Assembly: GCA_018695085.1 (NCBI GenBank)
Contig: JABHOU010000251.1
Span: 1-9,528 of the forward strand
Reading direction: 5' to 3'
Source: Opitutia bacterium
GTDB lineage: Bacteria; Verrucomicrobiota; Verrucomicrobiia; Opitutales; Seribacteraceae
DNA: 9,528 bases
This document shows, piece by piece, positions 1-7,514 of the stretch. The number at the start of each line of letters is the position of its first letter. The first letter of the stretch is position 1. The notes under the pieces are model-generated. The model ran no database searches, was not told where the DNA came from, and was given only the letters and a program-made list of their open reading frames with translations. A program made the position numbers and the translations under genes.

Positions 1-1995
1 CATGGCGCCACGCGGTCCGTAGCGTAGGTCGACCGGAATAAAGCTCAGGTTGGTGGAGAATATAATGTCGCTGACATATTTCTCGTCGTAACCGAACTCT
101 CCCTCGTTCCACTGCAAGAACTCAACCCGGTTGGTCGACTTGTAGCGCACCTTGACCATGCCGCCCTGCAGCTCCTTGGGCCAATTGGGAAAGTCCACGA
201 ACTCCTGGCCGCAAACCCCCGAGTAAGCCTGCAGCCCGGAAGGACGGGGATGCTGCTCGGGATACGGGGGATCCAATGCATGGTGGGCAGAGGCGAAAAT
301 CGGGTAACTAGCCACGTGCTGCCCCCAATCGTCGAAGGTCACGCCCCATGGATTGGTGCTGGCGTGCGTGCCGAACGCGGTCAATCGGTGCAGTTTCGGT
401 TCCCAGGCAAACCATCCGCTGTTCTGTTGACGGACGGGGCCATAAGGAGTTTCGACTTGGGTGTGGTGAAAGATGGATTCGCGGAAGATAAGATCGCCAT
501 CGGGAGTCCACGCAAAATCGTGCAGGGCGTGGTGGGAATCCTCGGAACCGAACCCGGTCAGGACGGTCTCTCGATGATCCGCCTTGCCGTCGCCGTCGGT
601 GTCCTTGAGGAAAGTCATGTGGGGCTCTTCCGAAACATAGACTCCTCCGTCACCGAACTCGAAGGAAAGCGCCACGTTGATATCGTCCGCCCAGACCGTG
701 GACTTGTCCGCCTTGCCGTCGCCATCGAGATCCTCAAGAATAACGATCTTGTCGTTCGGGGTCTGCCCGGGGTAAACGTGGGGATAGGTGGTTGAGCAGC
801 TCACCCACATGCGACCAAGAGAGTCCCAGCGCATCTGGATAGGACATGCGATGTCGGGGAACTGTTCTTCACTGGCGAAAAGAGTTACCTCGAACCGCGG
901 ATCCACCTTGAATGCCTCGCGTTCCTTCTTCGGGGTCATCCACTGGTTAGCTCCGCGACCCACTTTGGTCTTGGGCATCTCCGGAACATTGGAGTCATCG
1001 ATCTTGGCGGGTACTTTCTTGCCCGCGGCAAGAGCATGGATGCGATCGTCGCGATTGACCGTCATGAGATCGAAATTTCGCATCGCGGGAAGAAAGTCCA
1101 AATATCCATAGCTGCGGTTGCGACCACCGGTGTAGTAAAAGGTGTTGAGCGGACGGTAGCGAAAAAAGTGTTGCTTGTTTTTCTCCACCACTGCGTCGCG
1201 CACCTTCTCGTCCAGCTTGGGAGCCTCCTTGCCAAAGAGTTGCTTGAAAACGGTCGAGGCAAACAATTGATAGCCCTTTTCATTCAAATGAGCCCCATTC
1301 ATAGTGAGGTCGTTGCCAGGCGATGCCATGGCCTTCTCAGTGGCCGTGAATGCATCCACGAAGCCTACTTGTTGCTCGGCCGACACTTCCTGCATCACCT
1401 TGAGATAGGCTTTGATATTGGCGTTGTTTCGGTCAGCCGCCGCCACTCCCTTGACGTTCTCGTTGGCAATGGGCGAAATCAGCACGACGCGAGCCGCGTT
1501 CTTGCCGTTGTAGGCCTTGGCTTTCACGCCTTCCAAGTATTTCGTCAGACGCTCGCGAAAGGCGGACAATCCGGTCTTCCCCGCAAAGGATTCGTTAAAC
1601 CCGAAGGCCGCCAGCACGACGTCCGCCTGCATCGCGGTCAAATGCTGTTCGGCGTCGGCGAAGTTGGCGGGACGCGGCTGCAGGTCGATTTCGTCCGCCG
1701 CCCACGAAAGATTACGAACCACCAGTTCCTCTCCGGGATGAGCTTGCTGCAGGAGCGCCTCGAGGTGCCCGAACTCATGCATGCGGTCAAACAAGGTATT
1801 GCCGACCAAGCCTATGCGTGTTCCTTGATCTAAATCCAAAGGAAGTGTTGTCTCAACCGGTTCAGCGGGTTCCGCTCGCTTCGCCGTTTTCTGGAACATG
1901 GCGTATTTGCCGAACTGGTCGTTCTGGGCAAAACTCGAAAATAGGGAGCAACCGAAGAATCCGACCGCAAGACAAAAGGAGATTTTGAACTTCAT
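1..1995 (-). CDS. SGNH/GDSL-like domain fused to PVC-type membrane-bound dehydrogenase propeller (partial, C-terminus beyond left edge)
   Basis: An uninterrupted frame of 665 codons starts at ATG 1995 and runs off the left edge. Residues 1-23 look like a signal peptide (hydrophobic core, cleavage near SFA|Q). Residues about 58-255 resemble an SGNH/GDSL hydrolase: block I is GLVGNT (62-67), block III GFNES (132-136), block V NGAHLNEKGY (233-242). The usual block I Ser is Thr67 and the usual Asp before the His is Asn233, so ordinary esterase activity is doubtful. From about residue 362 the sequence matches the N-terminal propeller of the PVC membrane-bound dehydrogenase family (TIGR02604 type), with two Asp/Gly-rich loops, DLDGDGKAD (422-430) and DTDGDGKAD (465-473). 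Family members often end in a CxxCH cytochrome domain, which would lie off the window. The oxidised substrate is unknown. No Shine-Dalgarno sequence precedes this ATG, which was chosen because the signal peptide follows it directly. The 106 bp upstream separate it from the DUF5916-like gene and show no clear promoter. Confidence 0.88.
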   Translation of the reverse strand, partial: MKFKISFCLAVGFFGCSLFSSFAQNDQFGKYAMFQKTAKRAEPAEPVETTLPLDLDQGTRIGLVGNTLFDRMHEFGHLEALLQQAHPGEELVVRNLSWAADEIDLQPRPANFADAEQHLTAMQADVVLAAFGFNESFAGKTGLSAFRERLTKYLEGVKAKAYNGKNAARVVLISPIANENVKGVAAADRNNANIKAYLKVMQEVSAEQQVGFVDAFTATEKAMASPGNDLTMNGAHLNEKGYQLFASTVFKQLFGKEAPKLDEKVRDAVVEKNKQHFFRYRPLNTFYYTGGRNRSYGYLDFLPAMRNFDLMTVNRDDRIHALAAGKKVPAKIDDSNVPEMPKTKVGRGANQWMTPKKEREAFKVDPRFEVTLFASEEQFPDIACPIQMRWDSLGRMWVSCSTTYPHVYPGQTPNDKIVILEDLDGDGKADKSTVWADDINVALSFEFGDGGVYVSEEPHMTFLKDTDGDGKADHRETVLTGFGSEDSHHALHDFAWTPDGDLIFRESIFHHTQVETPYGPVRQQNSGWFAWEPKLHRLTAFGTHASTNPWGVTFDDWGQHVASYPIFASAHHALDPPYPEQHPRPSGLQAYSGVCGQEFVDFPNWPKELQGGMVKVRYKSTNRVEFLQWNEGEFGYDEKYVSDIIFSTNLSFIPVDLRYGPRGAM

Positions 1996-2101
1996 ATTAA
2001 GGGAAGTGGATAAGTTGAGGAAAAAGTCCTACCCGAAAACTGCTGACTCGTCTAGCGCGGATAAAAGACTAGTCATCGAAAAGTTCGCATAGGGATCGAG
2101 G

Positions 2102-4258
2102 CTAGAACTGAAAAGTCAATCCCAGTTTGGCGATGGACTCAGTCTTGTAGGTACGGAACCTCTCGAGTTCTCGATTATCACCCTTGTCGAAACCTTTGTT
2201 GAAGACAAAGAAAAGGTCATTGCCCGATTTCAAGATGTAGCGAAACCGGTTGTTAATTCCGATCCTTTCGGACTGGTTGTCGTATTGGACAATGCTGTTG
2301 AAGGAGAGTCGAGTATTCGGCGTGATGCGCACACCGAGAGAACTGGTCCAGGCATCGAAGTCACCCACCGTCAGCTCGGCCGAGGTGAGACCTCCTCCCA
2401 AGTTGAGTTGCGCGTGCTTTGAAGGACGCCATGAAAGTCCGCTTCCGATCTTGAATGCCTTGCCGGCGTAATAGTCGCCGTAACCCAACTCCAGTTCACC
2501 GAAGACCGGACGATTCGTACTCGACTGATATTCGAGTTCGAATTCAATCCCTCGATAGTCACCCGCAGCAAGGTTCACCCCGTCCACGATCTCGAAAGTT
2601 TCATTCAAGACCTCGCGCTCGAATTCAAACTCCACGCCGAAACTGTCTCCGGCAAGGGTACGCAGCTCGATCATTTTCAATTCGACCTCCTCGGAATCCA
2701 AGCTGCCGTTCAGGAGATCGTAGCGCGTATATTCGGCGCCCACAGAAATATCATCGAGCCAATCACTGTCCGGTTGGTCGAAGGCATAGGAAAAATCAAT
2801 GGATGAAGATTGCCCTCCCCGTCGACGTACAAAACCAAGGGCAGGCTCAAAGTCCTCTCCCGTGCGCACCCAATGTCCACCCATGCGAAAAGGATAATTC
2901 GGAAAAGAAAACCAACTGCCCACAACGTCGTCAGAACCTTTCACTTCATCGTTGGTGCTCATGTAAAAACTGTGCCATGACACGCTTTGTCCCTGCCACC
3001 ACTCGCTCGCCCGCAAATTGAGGTCCACCCCGACCAGATGATTGTCGAGATTATCCTGCGGGTCGCCGTAGGTTAAGATGGTTCCAATCTTCGACTCTTC
3101 CATGAGGTCATAGGTAAAACGACTAACGAAAACCTCGTCAGAGTTCAAGCTATCGTGATTGTCTAGACGCATGCCCAACACACCGATTCCCAACGGCCCA
3201 TGTCTCCCCGTGATCTTAGCCCCGCCGACAACATCGATCTTTTTGCCCTCAGTGGATAGACCGATAGTCCGAGAATGAAAGGCCAAAGGGCTCTTGTCTA
3301 TTCCACCAAAGGAGAAGTGCTCTGCTCCCTCGAGGAAGAAATCTCGTTTTTCCGGAAAAAAGAGCGGAAAACGAGTTAAGTTGACCTTCTGCTGATCGAC
3401 CTCTGTCTCGGCGAAATCCGTATTATAGGTGAAGGTGGAGGTCAAACTGGGGGTCATTCGGTAGAACAGATCGAACCCGGCATCGAATTCATAATCGTCA
3501 ATCGCCCCCTCCGACGTCCACTTACTGGATAGGTAAGGCTTGAAATCGATCCCCTTGCCCGATTCCACTCCCAGCAATCCGTCGATTCGTCCGGCTTCCT
3601 CCAGCGAAAACCATTGCCTGTTGCGAGTGAAGCCCACCCACCGCGAACGTTCTTGATTGCGAGAAAACCAACGACCAAAGTCTATTCGCCATTCATCCGA
3701 AGATGAATCGAATGGGATACTTCGGAAAGGTATGGCGAACTCCGCCGTCCATCCCAGTTCATCCCGGTGAGATCGTACCTCCCATATGGTATCCCAATCC
3801 ATATTCGGGCGACGCATGTCGGAATTGATCAAAGCCTCGCCCTTGGCTCCGTTTGGGTTGGTTCGAAAATAATAGCCTTCCCGACTTCTTTGAAAAGGGT
3901 CCAGCAGGACAAAAAAATAGTCGTCTCCCTTCACCGGGGCATCGCGCTGCATGACGCCGGCCCGAATCTTGTCGGGTTGAGAATCAAAGCAACGGACACC
4001 AATGTAGAGAACCTTTTCGTTCCGACAAATCCTCACCTCCGTCTTTTCCGTCGCGAGTGCTCCTTCCTCGGGACGCCGCTGACGGAAGTCCTTCGCCAAG
4101 GCAGCCTCGAGCCAGCAGTCATCGTCCAGTTTGCCGTCTATCTGAGGAACTTCATTAATCTTCGGAATGGTAAGTAGTTTTACCTCTTGCCCAAAGAGGG
4201 CAGTCGCCGAAAACGCAAGGACTGCAAAACAAAAAAGGTGAAAGAAAAAAAAGATCAT
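2102..4258 (-). CDS. CBM9-like / DUF5916 outer-membrane protein
   Basis: This 718-residue protein has a very hydrophobic signal peptide at residues 1-22 (MIFFFFHLFCFAVL, cleavage near LFG|QE). A CBM9-like beta-sandwich follows, recognised by PQIDGKLDDDCW (about 38-49), VLYIGVRCFD (about 83-92) and GWTAEFAIPF (about 169-178). The centre carries FFPEKRDFFLEG, a hallmark of the DUF5916 family, then SRTIGL. The rest consists of alternating polar/hydrophobic strands and ends in LGLTFQF; a terminal Phe is typical of outer-membrane barrels. Function is unknown in the family: carbohydrate binding by the CBM9-like part and outer-membrane location are inferred. The frame stays open upstream to a TTG at 4330, but ATG 4258 puts the signal peptide at the N-terminus and is preferred. 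Neither start has a good Shine-Dalgarno sequence. Its position between a sulfatase-like gene and a dehydrogenase suggests a role in binding or passage of polysaccharide. Confidence 0.87.
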   Translation of the reverse strand: MIFFFFHLFCFAVLAFSATALFGQEVKLLTIPKINEVPQIDGKLDDDCWLEAALAKDFRQRRPEEGALATEKTEVRICRNEKVLYIGVRCFDSQPDKIRAGVMQRDAPVKGDDYFFVLLDPFQRSREGYYFRTNPNGAKGEALINSDMRRPNMDWDTIWEVRSHRDELGWTAEFAIPFRSIPFDSSSDEWRIDFGRWFSRNQERSRWVGFTRNRQWFSLEEAGRIDGLLGVESGKGIDFKPYLSSKWTSEGAIDDYEFDAGFDLFYRMTPSLTSTFTYNTDFAETEVDQQKVNLTRFPLFFPEKRDFFLEGAEHFSFGGIDKSPLAFHSRTIGLSTEGKKIDVVGGAKITGRHGPLGIGVLGMRLDNHDSLNSDEVFVSRFTYDLMEESKIGTILTYGDPQDNLDNHLVGVDLNLRASEWWQGQSVSWHSFYMSTNDEVKGSDDVVGSWFSFPNYPFRMGGHWVRTGEDFEPALGFVRRRGGQSSSIDFSYAFDQPDSDWLDDISVGAEYTRYDLLNGSLDSEEVELKMIELRTLAGDSFGVEFEFEREVLNETFEIVDGVNLAAGDYRGIEFELEYQSSTNRPVFGELELGYGDYYAGKAFKIGSGLSWRPSKHAQLNLGGGLTSAELTVGDFDAWTSSLGVRITPNTRLSFNSIVQYDNQSERIGINNRFRYILKSGNDLFFVFNKGFDKGDNRELERFRTYKTESIAKLGLTFQF

Positions 4259-4288
4259 AAATCTGAGAGGACAAAAAATGGGAGCCGA

Positions 4289-4303
4289 TTGAGCAAGGCT
4301 CAA
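4289..4303. repeat. Perfect short inverted repeat upstream of the DUF5916-like gene
   Basis: TTGAGC, a 3-base spacer and GCTCAA form a perfect 6-bp stem in the gap between the fusion sulfatase and the DUF5916-like gene. On the transcribed (minus) strand a run of six T follows about ten bases after the stem (4278-4273). That is too far for a standard Rho-independent terminator, so a weak terminator, a 5' leader hairpin and chance all remain possible. Confidence 0.35.
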
Positions 4304-4342
4304 AACGAGGCGACCTTGAACACAGATCAAATCAATAAGCTG

Positions 4343-4387
4343 TTAGTCCGTTACGCCCATGATGAATTCGAGCAGAGCAATCGTCAT
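4343..4387 (-). CDS. Candidate 14-residue leader peptide or small protein
   Basis: A mini-ORF, MTIALLEFIMGVTD, starts 12 bases after the stop codon of the fusion sulfatase and is preceded by a strong Shine-Dalgarno-like AGGGAG at 6-base spacing. It is mostly hydrophobic and matches nothing I recognise. It ends 84 bases before the ATG of the DUF5916-like gene, so it could be a leader peptide in that gene's 5' region or a remnant. A chance ORF of this length is also quite possible; the ribosome binding site is the only positive support. Confidence 0.2.
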   Translation of the reverse strand: MTIALLEFIMGVTD

Positions 4388-4393
4388 AAAGTT

Positions 4394-4399
4394 CTCCCT
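4394..4399 (-). promoter_or_regulatory. Shine-Dalgarno-like AGGGAG before a mini-ORF
   Basis: On the minus strand AGGGAG follows the TGA of the fusion sulfatase directly and sits 6 bases before ATG 4387. It is one of the two clearest ribosome binding site matches in the window, yet the annotated downstream gene starts 135 bases later. Confidence 0.35.
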
Positions 4400-7300
4400 T
4401 CAATCTTTCTCTTTTCCTTGACCGTGCTTCCCACCCTTTCCTTGGTCGCGTTTCCCGCCTTTGCCACCTTTTCTCTTGCTCACGGCAGTCGGGTCGAAAG
4501 AAGGGTTTGGACCAGAAGTAAGCGCTGCTCCCGTTTCTTTCCACCAGGCAAACAATTCCATTTCCAAAAGTTCTTTCTCCCGGACTTTTGATTTCGAAAG
4601 ATCGTTCGTCTCATTTGGATCTCGGACAAGGTCGTAAAGTTCGGATCGTTTGTCCTCGAAGAAATGGATCAGCTTGAGGTTACCCTTGCGTATAACGCTA
4701 GAGGGGGAACCTTTCCCGATATAACACGGGAAATGCCAGAACAGGCTTTCACGCTCAAGTGACTTTTCGCCTCGAAAGAGTGGGACCAAACTCATACCGT
4801 CCGGTCGATGAGAAGGCTCGTGGGACAATCCGGCCAGTTCCACCAAAGTGGGGTAAAAATCCATTCCAACGACAACCTCTTCACAGGCTTGCCCACTTGC
4901 CTTCACGCCATATCCCCATACGGCTGCAGGCACCTTCAAACCACCCTCGTAGAGCGATCCCTTGCTCCCTTTCAGAGGTGAGATACGGGAGGGAATTCCG
5001 CCATTGTCGGAAGTAAACAAAACGGTGGTGTTTTTTGCGATACCTCGCTTCTCCAAGTCGGCCATTATCCGCCCCACGTTGCGGTCCAACGCTTCCACGC
5101 TGGCCAAGTATTCGGGATCGATTTTCGAGTCGTCAAGGGCTTGGAGCTTTCTTTGATACTTGGCAAGCAAGTCGGCCGGAGGTTCGAATGGAGCGTGAAT
5201 CGCATGATAGGGCAGATAAACAAAGAACGGTCGTCCACCGGCTTGGTCAATGAACTCGAGGGCCTCGTCCGTGAAGTCGTCCGTAAGATAGGAACCGTCT
5301 TGCTTCAGGTAACGGTGTTTTTCGTAACCCAAGTCCTGTGGACGCAGAAACAAATCGAATCCTTGACCCGTCGGCGTAACGGGCGAGTTTTTCCCGCGAC
5401 CGAGGTTCCACATACCGAAGCAACCCGTCGCGTAACCGGCTTTCTTCAAGACCTCGGCCACTGTCACGATCTCCGCGGGCATTGATTCGCTGCTTCTCGC
5501 CGAAGTGATCTTATGGTGAGGAGAACCGGGTGCATGCCTTTCATCCACAACCGTGTAAACTCCGTGCCGTGGTGGATATTGTCCAGAAAGCAGGCAAGCT
5601 CTGGATGGAGCGCAGTTGGGTGCGCTTGCATATGCGTTCTTAAAAACTACCCCCTGCTTTGCATAATGATCGAGGTGTGGCGTTTCAGCAATTTTTTCTC
5701 CAGAAAACCCGACATCCCGCCAGCCCATATCGTCAATAAATATAAGAATGAAATTTGGTTTATCGCCAACGGAGGTGGATCTAGATGCAGGGTTAAATGG
5801 TGCAGCGCTTGGTGAACGCTCCGGTGGAGACGCTCGGCGGGCATCATCGGGGCGAGATTTTTTACCTCTGCCTCCCTTGCCCCCTTTTCCCTTACTAGCA
5901 CCCCCGCCAGGCCCACGGGCTTCCGCCGCCTTGAGTTCGACAGGAGTCAATCGCCCATCTCCATTGGTATCGACCTTGGTCACGAATCGAAGAAAAAATC
6001 CGCTTAACTCGGAAGCAGATATCTTGGCATCGCCATTCCGATCAAACTCCTTTGCGTGACCCCGGATAAATCCACCCATGGGAGACTTCGGCCCATCCCC
6101 ACCCCTCCTTTCGATTTCAGCGAAGTTAAGGTAACCGTTACCATCGCGATCATAGGCCGAAAAAACCTTCTTAGCCTCCGCAGAGACTTCCTCTGAGGAA
6201 ACGACACCGTCGCCGTTTGTGTCCAGTTCACTGGCATGGGCCACGATCCATGGCTTGCGGGCCTCGCCCTTGGGCGGACCTTTTCCCCCGCCACCAGGCC
6301 GCTGCTTTTGTCCAGGGCCTCCGCGACCGCCTTGGCCACTCCCGTCATCTCGCGATCTCGGATGATGGGTTTCCGTCCTGGTTCCCGACGAATCGACGAA
6401 GGTAAAGGTAACCGAACCATCAACGGCAATCAAGTAGTTGACCTGCCGCCTCTCGCCATACACCTCATACGCCAAGCTGTAACTGTTCGGCTTCGGGGAT
6501 GCGAAACCGGTTATCTTGGCGCCCTTGAGCCCGGGCAAGGACGGTCTGACCCCTTGAGCTCGTGGCTGTGGATCAACCTGGCCCTCTCGTTCAACGACTT
6601 CGCCATAAAATCCGCCGTTCAAATAAGGATAAGTTTTCGTAGCATGATAATGGTAATTCCCTTTTGAGTCCTTGTGTCCGTTCAGCCAATCAAGGCCTTT
6701 GGCCACCGAACCATCCGGTTCCAAGTAGCCGTATATTGGATAACCGTCCAAGGCATAGGCAACCGGCTTGCCCTTGCCCACGGTTACCTCCAGATGTACC
6801 GGGGCGACGTGATAATGGTAATCGTCGCCCCGACCGCAATGACCACCCCACTTGTCAAGTTCGCCCGCCAACAAAGTATCGGTTTTGCCATTATTCTTGA
6901 TCGGATTGAAAATGGGTACGCCATTTGCAGCCAGTGCAATGGCTCCCCGAAAGAAATTACTCTTCGCCGACATAGGATGTTCTGCAGGAACCGGACGGAG
7001 CGGAATGCGCCAAGCGTTGCCTCCTATGTAAGGTTGAGGCAGAGGGACTTGCTGTTGCCAAGCCGTGATCCCCTCCATCATGCCGTGGTCGGGCATGCCG
7101 TTTGACTCGACGAAGAGGTAATCATTGTCCCAACGCAGTTTGAGATTGTCTCCGAAGGCCTTGAACGGGAGAGCCGCGGCAGGGGCTTGGACCGAACCCG
7201 CAGCGGGCCGACGAACGGGAGGATTTCTCTGGGCTTCGACGAAGATCCTATCTTCCTTGCTCAGTCGATTGAGACTGTTGGTCAGTTTAGTTCCGTCTTT

Positions 7301-7495
7301 TTTTTGCAAGGCAACAAGCGAAGTTGCTAAGGGGATCTCGATGTGAGGCTCACCGCTTGAATCGGTCCTAATTCGCAAAGGGGCGGAAGATTCTCGCTCA
7401 ACCTCGGTATGATGGTTGGGGTGACCATGGGAAATACTTGTCAAACCCGTGAACAAGGCAAACAGTGTGGTTATCGTAGATATACTTGTTTTCAT
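4400..7495 (-). CDS. Secreted YHYH / EF-hand / sulfatase fusion protein
   Basis: One uninterrupted frame of 1031 residues. Residues 1-24 are a signal peptide (hydrophobic ITTLFALFTGLTS, cleavage near SHG|HP). Residues about 110-310 form a YHYH domain with both signature motifs: DDYHYH (224-229, after GGHC 217-220) and NYHYH (280-284), with ALDGYPIYGY (248-257) between them. This family is thought to bind metal, but its function is unknown. Four EF-hand loops follow at 425-436, 449-460, 485-496 and 509-520. A sulfatase domain fills about 579-990: metal ligands D588 D589, formylglycine site C-A-P-S-R (628-632), H767, D830 N831, and K845 before LYEGG. The usual GKWHLG motif reads GMWNLG (694-699), so a catalytic Lys and His are replaced by Met695 and Asn697. 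Gly/Lys-rich linkers (386-410, 528-549) and a similar tail (1007-1031) are present. The frame lies 19 bp downstream of the 258-residue protein gene and has a good ribosome binding site. Without K and H, activity may be altered, lost, or reduced to sugar-sulfate binding. Confidence 0.92.
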   Translation of the reverse strand: MKTSISTITTLFALFTGLTSISHGHPNHHTEVERESSAPLRIRTDSSGEPHIEIPLATSLVALQKKDGTKLTNSLNRLSKEDRIFVEAQRNPPVRRPAAGSVQAPAAALPFKAFGDNLKLRWDNDYLFVESNGMPDHGMMEGITAWQQQVPLPQPYIGGNAWRIPLRPVPAEHPMSAKSNFFRGAIALAANGVPIFNPIKNNGKTDTLLAGELDKWGGHCGRGDDYHYHVAPVHLEVTVGKGKPVAYALDGYPIYGYLEPDGSVAKGLDWLNGHKDSKGNYHYHATKTYPYLNGGFYGEVVEREGQVDPQPRAQGVRPSLPGLKGAKITGFASPKPNSYSLAYEVYGERRQVNYLIAVDGSVTFTFVDSSGTRTETHHPRSRDDGSGQGGRGGPGQKQRPGGGGKGPPKGEARKPWIVAHASELDTNGDGVVSSEEVSAEAKKVFSAYDRDGNGYLNFAEIERRGGDGPKSPMGGFIRGHAKEFDRNGDAKISASELSGFFLRFVTKVDTNGDGRLTPVELKAAEARGPGGGASKGKGGKGGRGKKSRPDDARRASPPERSPSAAPFNPASRSTSVGDKPNFILIFIDDMGWRDVGFSGEKIAETPHLDHYAKQGVVFKNAYASAPNCAPSRACLLSGQYPPRHGVYTVVDERHAPGSPHHKITSARSSESMPAEIVTVAEVLKKAGYATGCFGMWNLGRGKNSPVTPTGQGFDLFLRPQDLGYEKHRYLKQDGSYLTDDFTDEALEFIDQAGGRPFFVYLPYHAIHAPFEPPADLLAKYQRKLQALDDSKIDPEYLASVEALDRNVGRIMADLEKRGIAKNTTVLFTSDNGGIPSRISPLKGSKGSLYEGGLKVPAAVWGYGVKASGQACEEVVVGMDFYPTLVELAGLSHEPSHRPDGMSLVPLFRGEKSLERESLFWHFPCYIGKGSPSSVIRKGNLKLIHFFEDKRSELYDLVRDPNETNDLSKSKVREKELLEMELFAWWKETGAALTSGPNPSFDPTAVSKRKGGKGGKRDQGKGGKHGQGKEKD
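5849..5914 (-). repeat. Gly/Lys-rich linker between EF-hands and sulfatase domain
   Basis: Residues 528-549 of the fusion protein are almost only Gly, Lys, Arg and Ser, with GKGGKGGRGKK at the centre. A Ser/Pro-rich spacer up to about residue 577 follows. This is a flexible, strongly basic inter-domain linker resembling the C-terminal tails of both sulfatases in the window. Confidence 0.75.
5936..6223 (-). repeat. Four EF-hand loops (two pairs) in the fusion protein
   Basis: The loops are DTNGDGVVSSEE, DRDGNGYLNFAE, DRNGDAKISASE and DTNGDGRLTPVE. Each has acidic or Asn residues at positions 1, 3 and 5 and Glu at 12. Only the third lacks Gly at position 6 (Ala). The spacing gives two canonical pairs, so calcium binding is likely. 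They lie between the YHYH and sulfatase domains. Confidence 0.9.
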
Positions 7496-7501
7496 GATTA
7501 A

Positions 7502-7507
7502 TTCCTC
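7502..7507 (-). promoter_or_regulatory. Ribosome binding site of the fusion protein gene
   Basis: GAGGAA on the minus strand lies 6 bases before ATG 7495 and falls inside the 19-bp gap after the preceding stop codon. It supports ATG 7495 as the start and translation from a shared transcript with the upstream gene. Confidence 0.7.
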
Positions 7508-7514
7508 GATTCGG

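Noticed and set aside
250..795. Plus-strand ORF of 181 codons
   Set aside because: It lies opposite the well-supported dehydrogenase fusion gene and its translation shows no recognisable domain.
1036..1833. Plus-strand ORF of 265 codons
   Set aside because: Antisense to the SGNH-like region, whose motifs fit the minus frame; no domain or ribosome binding site supports the plus frame.
2067..2074. Palindrome GACTAGTC between the DUF5916-like and dehydrogenase genes
   Set aside because: It is only 8 bp, has no spaced promoter elements nearby, and is expected by chance at about this frequency.
2455..3021. Plus-strand ORF of 188 codons
   Set aside because: Antisense to the DUF5916-like gene; the translation is Arg/Pro/Ser-rich, as expected of a shadow frame.
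4289..4303. Inverted repeat as a Rho-independent terminator
   Set aside because: The stem is only 6 bp and the T-run starts about ten bases after it, so it was listed as a repeat only.
4259..4330. N-terminal extension of the DUF5916-like protein from TTG 4330
   Set aside because: It adds 24 residues before a clear signal peptide, uses a rare start and has no ribosome binding site.
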